Assembly (NCBI GenBank): GCA_963978905.1 | Contig: OZ022260.1 | Coordinates: forward strand, 38,314,259 to 38,378,258 | Reading direction: 5' to 3' | DNA: 64,000 nucleotides | From: Trichostrongylus colubriformis | Lineage: Eukaryota > Nematoda > Chromadorea > Rhabditida > Trichostrongylidae | In this document: positions 15,001 to 27,000 of the stretch, piece by piece | How positions within the stretch are numbered: position 1 is the first letter of the stretch | Layout of the letters: the number at the start of each line of letters is the position of its first letter | The notes under the pieces: generated by a model | The model's database searches: none | Told to the model about the DNA's origin: nothing | The model's input: only the letters and a program-made list of their open reading frames with translations | Translations under genes and position numbers: made by a program

Positions 15001-18000
15001 GCAATCCGTGAAACGCCTGGGCAACAGGGTGAAAACATCTATCTGGCAGATAAGTGAGTGGTGATGGGCTTTTCTTTTCTGAGAATCTCGTACCATTCCA
15101 TTTGAAACGATCGATGTTCAATTTTGGCCTAAAGTTTTGCTGAGAAAATGAAAGGCAGCAGGGTTAGCACTTTATTGTTAGGTTCAGTAACAAAAATTCC
15201 GAGAGAAAACTGTTTCAATCTGTGTTTCGCAGGGAATCACACCTGAAACTGCACAAGTAGGCACAAATCTTCTACTTTTTACCAGGTTGTTTCCAGGATA
15301 ATCTACGAAGAGAAGAATCGATGTCTGTTGATGATGCTCCTTGTGCGTTATTTGATCGGTCGTGATGAAAACAGGCGGTGGCTAATGCATGGTTTGTTGA
15401 GATCAACGATACAGTTGGCCAATCGTCAGAATCAGGTGAGCTAGATTCAAATAATGATTCCTGAAGAGTTTAATGGACTGCTGCTCCCTTCTTTTCTGCT
15501 TTGGAAGGGATTCTTCAGTTGCAAGACTGTTAGGAATAGCCTAGCTGGTAATGATATTCGGTGTGTCGGTGCTCCCGACCGCACATGCAGCTCGAATGCC
15601 ATCGTATTTCGAACTATTCAAATGTTTCATCTCTCCAACTTTTCGATATGCCTTTGATCTTAAATCAAGAGCTGTATATATTGAAAATCTTCTTCCATAC
15701 CATCGAGATGAGAATTCATTCTGAAAAATGTTTTTTATTAGTAGGTAATGGTGCTTTTGTACATGAACAGGCATTTCAGATGACATTGCTTCGTATATTG
15801 TGGAATGATCTGTGGCCACTTGCTCGAGGTCTTGGTGATCACGCCGCACAACTGGCAGACATTCTGTCCACCTATGCTTCACGGTTATTTAGTTCGTCAG
15901 AGATGCAAGCTGTATGCGATGCTGAGCTTGAAGCTATCAGCGCCACTGTTGCCAGGTTTGATACAAATTTCACTCTGCTCTTTAGGAAGCTATCGCAAAA
16001 CTTGATTTTGAGATCCCCTGATCCCAAATCCCTTTATCTGCATAAATAATACACAGATCGGGAAAGCGACCATCTCGTGACCATGCACTTATTGTGGCCC
16101 TTACGAGAGACGGTCGTACAGCTGTCGTTAGGCGTGGCCTCATGTGCTAGTTAACCGATGGCGCACAGGCGCTGATACTTCCACCCTAGCGCTGACAATC
16201 TGACGCATCTTTTCCTTCGTGTCCTCTACATTTTGAACAATAGAAAACACTGCTTGTACTTCGGGGGTGAGGGAAAGGGGCTGTATATCAGTCATTTTTG
16301 AGTTAAGTACAAACTATATCTCAGTAACGTGCAGCGGTTGATTAGTGTACAAGGTCCTTTTGAAGTAAATATCAATTACGGAAATCTGAGGGTTTGATGA
16401 TGTAGACGAGATGTGGAACGCAGAAGAGGCGTCGGATGACCTTCATTACGGTGGTAGTAAAAGCCCTATCCCCCCATTGGCTAATTAGCGCACGGTGCCG
16501 CGCCTAACGACATGCACCCATAATATGAATAATACAAGAAAGAGCAATAGAAAGCCAGCGGGGGTTCTCCGGGTGACGGTTGGGACACACGGTCAGTAGG
16601 GCCACTAGGTCACGCGATGTCCATGCACATCCCTTACTCATCATCATTCATCAACACAACAGAACAGATCTGCTAGGAGGATAGGATGTACATAAACAAA
16701 TCGAATAATTCATGTCACAGGGTTAGGTCAAAATCCGTGTGTCCCAACCTACATCCGAGTTTTTTCCATGGTTCACTGCGGTTCACTGCATAAAGCTCTA
16801 CGATGGCAATGTTACAGAATCGAAAAAGAAGGCCATGCTGGTTGGTATCGCCAAATGACAGGTCTTGGATTAGGATGGAAAACAATGCTAATGGACACTA
16901 GTCCATGTCTTGTGTGCTTTTCTAGAAAGGTATTTGGAATTAGTCACAATTTTTCTATTGCGTTCACTTTAATCTCATTTCAGATTTTTTCGTTTTCATG
17001 ACATTCTTATCGTTTCTGTGCTTGAATCTGGTCATTGCAGGACGTCGCGGAGACTATCAAGCTGAATTCAATCAAGCAAGAAGCCCGATTCGCAGCGAAT
17101 GCGATGATGCTCAAATTGACGTGTCATTATGAAATCAGCAAAGTGATAATCAAGCTGACAGACGTGAAACGGAATAAAATGATCAAGTAATTTTCTTTTC
17201 TTTTTAATCAATCTGCGCGACTTCTGTTGAACCAAAGGTAACCAGTCAGAATAGTAGAGGAGGAAGGAACGGATTTATTAGCTCTGGCTTTAAACTTTTG
17301 GGGTTTGTTTTGACAAAAAGTGGTTCTTAAATTTAATTGTTTCTGTATGTATGGAAGATAGTAGAATATGATTGAATAGATAGAATTTCGCTAGTTGAGC
17401 TCCGGCTGTCGAGCGCTGTATCACATTTTTCGAGTAAAATACGTTTTACTTACTTACGACACCAGATGAAAACGTAGAATTCTATTGCAGACGCGTTAAT
17501 CTTTTCTACTGTCCAAAAACTGTGGAATCCGCTGTTGAATTGAAGACGTGTCCAGAGTTGTGGCAGCGTGCATCTACATGCAGTGTGGGTTATATAATGT
17601 TTTCGACTCTTGTCAATGCGTCTTTCAACTTTCTGCATTTCATCAACTTGTTTTGTTGAAATATTTAATGACGGATCAAAAGCATTACCCATCACATAAT
17701 TAGAAATTAATCCTTTGAAGCAAGTCCTCTAATAAAGTAATCCATTGCTTCTGATAAACTGGCATAATGAAAAGGTGTTTTTAGGTGTCAGCCAATGATA
17801 CGGAAGTTGTTTTACCGCTAGCAATACCTGTGGTTACAGCTTCGTTAGTGATTCAGTTTTCCGAACTTACTGAAAGCCATCAAAACCAGGAACTACATTG
17901 TCCACGGTAGGTGTAATATACGTTGTTTGCTTTGATGTGAACTGTAATCACAAGGATCCCACGAAGTGATGAAGTGATGGAATTAGCGCGATTTTATTCT

Positions 18001-21000
18001 GTGAGTTTAAGCCTCACATTTGATAAGAGAAGTCATGAGAACTACTAGGTATACCCGCAGCTGAAACATTGTATAAGAGGGGTAAATTGGTAATTGCCAG
18101 CGGCTAAATTTTTTTCAAATTCGGCGTTAATTCGGTCACTTTCATCTGATTTCAAAACGATTGCCACCAACTTGATAGAATGGTTGCTTACCTACATTTT
18201 TATCCCGATGTCTACTGCCTTGCAATCCTTTAATCCTTTCAGCTGCTCCTCAGTAGTGCAGCCAAATCCAGGTTTATGTGAACATTGTGGTGAGAACGTT
18301 TTCCAGTGCGTCAAGTGTCGGGCTATTAATTATGATGAGAAGGTTGGTTGGGCCCTTACATATATTTCCGCCAAATTCTTCATTCATGTTGATATCGTTT
18401 ATGCACCCAGTTTTTATACAGTTTGCTTTTTTCCCTCATTTTGAGTCCTGATTCAGGACCCGTTTCTGTGCCAGTCGTGTGGTTTCTGCAAATACGCTCG
18501 CATGGATATTTCACTAGTCTGCCGACCTCTACCAGGTGTCCAACCGATAACCACTGATGCCGAGCGAGCATCTGTGAGATTTGCAATAACATTTTTTAGT
18601 TTTCTTGGTTTTGGTTTTCGATGAAGGTGGTGTTGGATAGAAATTCTAGAATTATGCAGAAAAATAGTTCTGAAAGGGTTTAGAGAACGGGCTAGAAATT
18701 CGGAGTGCGTGATAGGGCGTGGCCTACGGACTTGGGTGTGAATGTATCAATCTCTCTCATCCCGCCACATACTCGCACTCTTGCCACGCACTCTCACACT
18801 CGCTTCTCGCCCATGTCCGTAGGCCACGCCCAATCAAGCGCTCCGAAATGGAGTATACCTTTACGTCATACATGGCTGATGCTGTATTTCTAAATGTTGC
18901 AGTGTGTAGAATCGATGGCTCGTTTGCTCTGTGAAATGGAACAAACTCGTTCTCAGTTGGCAGCTGGTCGAGCTCTCAGTGAGTCCTTGTGGCTTCAGTG
19001 TCGTCCACTACCGCCAATAAGCTTCCATGTGGAAAGTCCCGATGCGGCAAATGCTCTCATCGCTGCTCTTCCCCCTATCAACCATCAACAGGTATCCTTC
19101 CATGATTATTCTTTTTTTTTTGCCCACTCTTATGAGCATCTGTATTATGGGCAACCATCTTCAATCGAAATAAAGCAAAGCCATTTCAGCCAGCAATCCA
19201 TGCTCTCCTGATGACCACAACTCATTGCAAAGCCTTGCACGAGGAGTTGTGTATGCAGACACAGCAGCTAATCGCTTTCCGAGAAGAATTGCGCGGTTAT
19301 GATCGCAGCGTCAAAACGGCGCCACTTTTGCATCAAGCTATTAATCAAGGATTTTACAACGCGAGGTGACTTACTTATGTCTGATGTGGATCTCATGTTA
19401 GTTAATGTCGTCTTTCGTCTTACGCCGAGAGACAGTAATGGCGATTTCTGCCGTAGGTAGCATAGTTTCCACTGCTACCTCGAAAGCAGGTCTGATAGCT
19501 TCCTCGGAAGACATCCTTCAACGTTTGCCTTCAGCTCGAACTGTTTTGGATGTCTACGAGCCAGTATCCTACATTCGTTGGCAATTTTACAAAGTTCTTG
19601 CGAAGACGTGGCTTGTCTAGAACGACTGCTGGATTCCAATATCGTTTTCGGCACATTGGTAAGTCCATTGCACTTGTTCGCATTCATCGTTACAACTAAA
19701 CTCGAAGAATTCGTCCGTCTTGATATTAGGTTGCCCCAAAAGTCTTGTAAGATTTTTCCAAAAAATTAATAACTCTTGTTTACTTCGAGGCAGTTCTAGG
19801 CGGTTCAGGATATAGTAGAACGTTCTTTAGGCTTTCTAAGAAAATATATATTGGCCCACCAGATTCCGTAGATAGAGCTACAATGCCCGTAGTCGATTCC
19901 CACCCAACACGCGATGTCATCTACTATGAGTGTCTTGCTGCACCAAAGCCACGGAACTTGCCACTCCATCAACACTGCATTGTGTAAGTGATGTGTGAGC
20001 TACGAGACCGTGCGCCGCTGGTTCATCAGCTTCAACAAGGGCGAGATTGACATGGAAGACAAACTACGCCCGGGACTGTGTGCCTCTGGGACGCGGAAGG
20101 AATGCTTTCACAGGAGGTGCTGGTACAAGGCGAGACAGTCACCATTGCCGTATGCACCCACCAGTTCCAGCAGCTTGCCGTCGCTGTTCGAGAAAAGCGC
20201 CGGAAAAGGACTGCGGTTACCCTCCTTCATGACGGCGCCCGCTCCCATTTCGCGAAAAGTACCCAGACCAAGCTACAGGAGCTCTGCTGACAAGGGAGGG
20301 TCATCAGGTCAGTCCGGCCTTTTGCGATGGGATGTATACCACTGTACTCGTCTTGGGACGAGAAACTCAAATCTGCCTTCCAAATTTGCGAAACGATTCT
20401 GTGAGCAAAGTTATGAAGGGTAGTCTCTCGACATGGTCGACTCTCTCTCTCTCGCATGTTCGCATGAGTGGACGTGGAATGGTAGCACAGCAAGGTGAGT
20501 TGTGGTGTACTGGATACGATTGTTGTTTCACAGGAGATGGGTCGCAGGTTCGGATCCTTTGTGCGACTGCTCTTTTGCTTTTTCTCCCTTCAGCTCATAT
20601 GAACCCAGAAAGTGCGTATCAGTAAGTATTTGAAAGGTTTACCTCTTCATTCAACATCAAGAGGGGACAAAATTCCACGTTTCCTGATTTATGCATTTTT
20701 TCAAGACTTTCATTTATAGAGGGCATGTGGTACGTTATATCCTGTAGACTTGAACAGAGCGTACAGTTGTACAGATAAGTATGTGGTATAAGGTGACGTA
20801 GCGTTGTCTAGCAGAGAAAAACAGTAGTTTCTCTCATACTCAATCCCAATGTTCTGCCCAAAGCTAGTATTGGCACCTCTTCAATATTGTTTCCCATCTG
20901 AAGTGGTTGAGGGCTCCGACTGCTGTGTGTGTGGAAATTTTTTCTTTATTCGTTGTGCACACTGTGAGAGATTGTACTGTTTCGCCCACTTTGTGCAGGA

Positions 21001-24000
21001 ATACCACATGTGTTCGTAAATTACTGGTTTTCTAATATTCTTGTATCTCCTATTCACCATATGCCCTCTATAAATGAAAGTCTTGAAAAAATGCATAAAT
21101 CAGGAAACGTGAAATTTTGTCCCCTCTTGATGTTGAATGAAGAGGTGAACCTTTCAAATACTTACTAATATGCACTTTCTGGGTTCATATGAGCTGAAGG
21201 GAGAAAAAGCAAAAGAGCAGTCGCACAAAGGATCCGAACCTCCGACCCATCTCCTGTGAAACAACCATCGTATCCAGTACACCACAACTCACCTTGCTCT
21301 GCTAGCATTCCACGTCCACTCATGCGAACATGCGAGAGAGAGAGTCGACCATGTCGGGAGACTACCCTTCATAACTTTGCTCACAGAATCATTTCGCAAA
21401 TTTGGAAGGCAGATTTGAGTTTCTCGTCCCAAGACGAGTACAGTGGTATACATCCCATCGCAAAAGGCCGGACTGACCTGATGACCCTCCCTTGTGAGAT
21501 GTGCCACCCGCCATACTATCCAGACGATGTCAATTCTGACTATCACCTTATCCATCTTTGTGAATCCTTTCTGGCCAAGAGAAAATTCGTTGATCATGCA
21601 TGCTTGCAGAGGCGATCGCTGACTTCTTCGACTCTCACAAGGAAAGGTATTTTACTTCCCATGGAACTTTGAAATGAGACCCAGGGGGATCGATAGAGCT
21701 TCGAACGCTGATTATAACTGTGAAAACCAAAATTGCTACCTGGCATTCTGAAGCGAGTTACGATGGGTCAAAGTTTGCCTGTGACACCTCATTGGCGAGG
21801 CACTTTGCCATCAGCAAGGCCGTTGCTAAGCCCAATTACCCACGAACCCAACCCGCAGATCTGGAACACTACCAGTAAGCGACTGTGGTCAATTCTGGCT
21901 ATCCAACGGCCTTGCTGATTGCGAAGTGCCTCGCCAATGAGATGTCACAGGCAGACTTTGACCCATCGTAACTCGCTTCAGAATGCCAGGTAGCAATTTT
22001 GGTTTTCATAGTTATAATCAGCGTTCGAAGCTCTATCGATCCCCCCGGGTCTCATTTCAAAGTTCCATGGGAAGTAAAATACGGAGGGAATCAACGGTCT
22101 ACCTATGAGGTGGCAGAGGGTTGTCGATAACAATGGTGAATTCGTTGTTGCGTAATTGTTGTTTGTTGGAATAAAAGTGATGATCGAAAAAAAATCCTAC
22201 AAGACTTTTGGGACAACATAATATTATCATCCCTCTGCTTCCTTTTGCTTTTTTGACTTGGCATTCTGTATCGCTTATACAATTTGGACTACTAATCTTT
22301 CTTTCTGCAAGTATTTTGTCTTCGAAATTTTCGGGATGAACAGAAAGGAAAATGGTTTTACTCCTTTTTTCCTCAAACGGGGTTTTCGAAGCTTTCTGCC
22401 CAATCTACAATTTTTTTAGGTCGACCTGACTAACAAATACGAGCCTCTCAAAGAAGAAATAGAAATGCTGCTCTGTCGTTTGTCTCTTGAAAATGAAAAG
22501 GGAACAGAAAAGTATGCTTTACATTTGAATGTTCCTCTTCCTGGATATGATCATGAATATTTAGGTTGTGTGACCTGGTACTGTCTGGGAAGATTAGCGG
22601 GACGGTACTAGCCCGTTCGCTAAACATGTTCCCGGATTCGTTGTGGCAACAGAAATTCCGCGGATTACTGAAGGTGACCTTTTTTGATTTTGACACCTAT
22701 CATATCACTTTCATTTCCCTTCCTTTCTGTATTGATTTATTTATTTCGATTAACCGATTTTAGAGCGCGATGAAATTCAATGATCATGACACGACGCTTG
22801 CTGCTCTAACAATCATTGACAAGTGCTTGGTGGATGCGAAGCCGACTAGAAAAAGGATTTATCGCAAGCTGCAGCAAAGGCGGCGTGGGATTTCTAGTGA
22901 AATATCTCAGGTAATTGTGAAAAAATTTTGGTATTAATAGCTAGGTGTGATCGATTTCTATCACACTTGTCTATTAAGAATCTTCTTGATCGTCGCCGCA
23001 TTAAAATAGCCAATCATGAGTTGGATGACTGTGCTTCGTTCGGTGATTGGTTATCCGGCAAATTGGACTACAGTAACAACACTTGTCAAGCACCTCCGAG
23101 CAAAAAACCGAGGATGCGTGGAGACTTTGCGCCGGGTACAAGCAAGGTATCTGACTATGAAGCCTGTTTTTTCCGGAACTCAAGAAACGGCTTACAGGAA
23201 CATGATGCATGGCTATGGCGTTGCTTGTTTTCGCCATGGATAGCCGTTCGAGCTGCTGCTGCGAAGATAATCGTAGCTGTTGCAGCGCAACCGGTACGCT
23301 TATTCTGGTATTTTAGGCGTAAACAGTAAATGTTTTGGCCAATAATGTTGGCAGAAGGATACTTTTATTTTTCGCTGCTATAGTAGTAGGGATTTAGCAT
23401 TTTTCAAGGCAGCACAGCTTCCTATCTCAGTTTTTGGAAGGAGATACACGCTCGCTAGGAGGCTGACGGTATTTATATTGTGATTGGTGAGGTGAATTCG
23501 AAGGTTACAGGGAAGTATGTGGCCGGAACTCCTTAACACTTCGCCATCAAGGAAAATAAAGGTTCTGCCTACCCACTAGCATGCGCTGATTGTCCTTTGA
23601 TATGAAATATACTAGCCCCTCAATTAGTGCTAAATCTGGAATGTTTCGGCTCAAACTCGTTTTTATCTTCCGATGTTGTCCAGCCAGTGCTTATAGGGCC
23701 ACCTTGGTGCAGCAGTCTCTGTGCTACTACGTGGTCTGCCAAAGGCATCGGTAGCACCACCAGCAATGACTGACCATTTCTTTCGTGCTGCTCACGCGGT
23801 GATAGGAGGCGGACCAGGCATAAAAGCACGCTTGTACTCTGAAGGACTGCATGTGTGGCTCATTAAGGTGATCTACAAAGTGAGTCCAATGCATTCTGTT
23901 AACTTTTGGGTGCTTTTTTATTCTCAAAGTACGGTTCCGCATGACAATAACCTCGAATTGTATAGGAATGCAAGCGTATGCACGAAGAGGAACAACAAGA

Positions 24001-27000
24001 AACAAGTACGGATCACTCGTTTGGAACACTATTACGTAGTTATGTTGGTTAGTAATGTTGAATCCTTTTTAATGACTTTTGTACTATCGTATCTTTTGAT
24101 GTTTTTTTAGAACTTCTATGTCTATTACTTACGGGCAGCGGTGTGGAAGCGATGAAGTTGAAAGCTGCGAGAGATCACATTCTCGTGCCATTATTCCAGT
24201 CAACAATTTTCTTGAAAAGGTTTTTTCTGTTTTTTCTACGTTTTCTGTCTTCGTGTACGGTCAACGTTGCAGGGTCCTTCTGAGAAGAACACGGGCCGTC
24301 GAGGCCTCTCGCTGCTCTCTGGAACGTCTCCTCCGTCGTATTTCTGCCAAAGATCCATTAATGTTGATGCGTGCAGCTGTACAGTCGTTGGATGCGATAG
24401 ATGACTTGAACACTCAGGTGGGTAATTTTTACCGTCATTACTATTCGCCACCCGTGTCAAACTTCACGATTTCGCGGTGTCGCGGCCCTGCACGCGAAAT
24501 GGCGGCAGTGCAAGATCTCAAGATCGCAGTTTCGCGTGCGAAAATGCGACGCCGCTGAAATCCCAAAATCGCGATGTGTAACGGCGACCTTCGCTTTCTT
24601 CTTTCTGTTATATCGGAAATATTCAAAAACGTGAACTTTGGAGTGTGGAGAGTTAGATCGAAACACTATTTGCTCATCGAATTAGTGATAACCCATATGG
24701 AGGTATTCTCCGGCTGCCTTCCCCTAATGATTGTTTTATACTTTGAAGACAAGCGCGTTTCCATTGCTGTCGTACGGGCGAAGCGAAGGAAATAGATGAA
24801 AAATTGAAATCAATGAATGTTAATGGGGATCTATTCGAATCTATTAATAACTCCCGGAAATCCATCAATCTAGTAAGAAAAACCAAGACAAAGTGTGGGA
24901 GAAGCAATGACTTTGTTGCTTTGAATGCTTTCTAATAGCTCACAACTGATAGGTTTTGTAAATGATTCTTTTATCCGTACTTGGGTAGCTGATAACTCAC
25001 AAATGAAGTAAAAACTATTCAAATAAAAAAAGGCTACACGCGAAGCAACGTTTAGAATAATAACAATTGATAATAGTCATTAAAATAAAGAAATCGCCAA
25101 TATCGTAAACTGGGTTACTTCTATTGCTGTCGGACAGCATTGTCTGACATGGGACAGACCAGCTGTCCTACATTGCCGTTAACGTTTTAAGCCAGAACCT
25201 CCAGTATACCCATGTAAAGTTCCCAAAATCTTGTATGCGAAAGCTAAGTGAGTGCCGAATAGGAAGGAAAATTATCGCTCTAAGCCACTCATTTTCATAA
25301 GATTAATTTTGCACTTCATTTCATTGCATTAACTATACGCTCTCGAGAACGTCTCTCTACCACTTACGATCGAGACCCGCCTCTTGTAAGAGAAGTGAAA
25401 TGTGCACAAAGGCGTATCAGGATTTGATCCTTCTAGTAATTATGAAGTATCTTCGGTGTAGAAATATACGCATATTTGCAGGCGCATATTGTATCAGTAA
25501 TTCTGGACGTCTTAAATCCTGAGCAAAAGGAAGAAGAGGATTTCCATATCCAGATCGAGAAAGACCCGGCACAAGAAGACTTCCTCCAGGGCAGGATGAC
25601 CGGCAATCCGTACAAGGTGTGTCTTTGTTTTTCGAGCGAGATTGCAAATTTTAAGCAAATCTGATGTTTAACAGCTTACTCTCCCCCCATTTTTTTGCCC
25701 CTTCCTTCTCTAGCATGGCTTTGAAATCAGATGTCATATTTTTAGTCTACTGATGTCGGTCTCGGCCCACTAATGCGAGACATAAAAAACAAAATCTGCC
25801 GTGACACAGAGATGATTGCTCTCATGGAAGATGATAATGGAATGGAGGTAAGAATCGTTCTAAATTGAACATTTCTTCAAAATAATGTAACATTAGTTTA
25901 AAACTGTTATGGCTATCTGTTTACTATCGTGTTGCCCGCACCTGTTTGGGCTATTACTTCGTTCCCGGTTTCGAAAAACGAGATTTTAAACGCACTCACG
26001 GCACTTCGTAGCCGATCAGTCGATTGTTTAGGCATTAAATCGGCACTTCAATACCAGGATTTGTCTTTCCGTGATACACATTATTATGTTTCATAGTATA
26101 TTTCCAGCTTCTGGTGAATAATCAAATCATTTCCTTGTCTCTACCAGTACGGGCCGTTTATGATAAACTATGGAAAAAGGCTAATCCCGGACAACCCATG
26201 GTGATCGTTTACAGAATGCGTGGTTTGCTAGGAGATGCTGTAGAGACATTCGTATCCACCCTTGGAGAAGCCGATGGAGGTGAGATGTTGCAGACTTCCT
26301 TCGGTCACTGGATGTCTTTGTTTTTCTGAAAATACCAGTGCCATGCTTTGTGGCACCCAGCGCAGAAATCAGGCCCCGTGAGGTCGCCTAGATATGACAA
26401 ATTCCTCTTCAAAGTGCAGCTGTTTAACAGCTCTTTGGCAGGCTCAAATACGCTCATAGCTCATTCACATTTCTTTGAGTGTTCAAACGAAAATCGAATA
26501 TTGCGCAGGAAAAGCTATAACATGGGACACTTTATTGTTTGGTGTTTGAATAGACAAAGCTCCTTCTGTGAACTATTTCTTTGTTCAGGCGAAGCAGAAG
26601 AAGACGAGACTCTATCGTCGTTAACTGGTGCTTTGTCTCAGTGTGGTGGCTTAACGCGAGCACTGCGATTACTTTCTTTAGCTGACACCGGAAGTGCTGG
26701 CAGGTATGACATGAAATGTGGTTCTGGAAGTAGGCTGAAATCCGTGTGTCCTATATGTAGAAACTGGAATTCGCTTTTTGTTTGTTTGTTTGGCTTTTTT
26801 TTGGGCTGAAGTTGATCACTATGTTTTAATATAGTGTCTACCATAAGTCTATTTTGAACGGAATCTTTACTTTGGTCACATCGGTGCTTGTTCTCCGACT
26901 GTAATTTTAGAACGCCCTATAATATTTTTCATAACATAGGTTCCTACTTGGTCAGCTACGAAAACTCTTCGAACGATGTGTGAAAACGGAGCAAGGACGA

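Larger units (their letters stand above)
19880..22145 (+). pseudogene. Mariner transposase, frameshifted and split
   Basis: The N-terminal part begins near 19880 (PTRDVIYYE) and shifts frame before SYETVRRWF near 19996. The [11 protein letters not shown] segment carrying a catalytic aspartate is near 20219. The part with HPPYYPDD, carrying the second or third acidic position, is near 21505. The C-terminal [11 protein letters not shown] is near 22100. Stops and insertions exclude a functional product. Confidence 0.9.
19724..22223 (+). mobile_element. Mariner element, inactivated and carrying nested insertions
   Basis: The ends read TATTAGGTTGCCCCAAAAGTC at 19724 and the inverse of TATTATGTTGTCCCAAAAGTC at 22223, both continuing CTTGTARGATTTTT, and start at TA. 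Inside are mariner transposase fragments on the plus strand: [48 protein letters not shown] and [15 protein letters not shown]. They are in different frames and are interrupted by a 1.2-kb inverted-repeat insertion and a second palindromic rearrangement. A typical mariner is about 1.3 kb; this one is 2.5 kb. It is in a UBR4 intron, same strand. Confidence 0.95.

Noticed and set aside
19995..20423. 142-codon open frame starting with the mariner helix-turn-helix
   Set aside because: Only the first part is transposase; the rest shifts frame and reads into the inserted element. It is treated as pseudogene.
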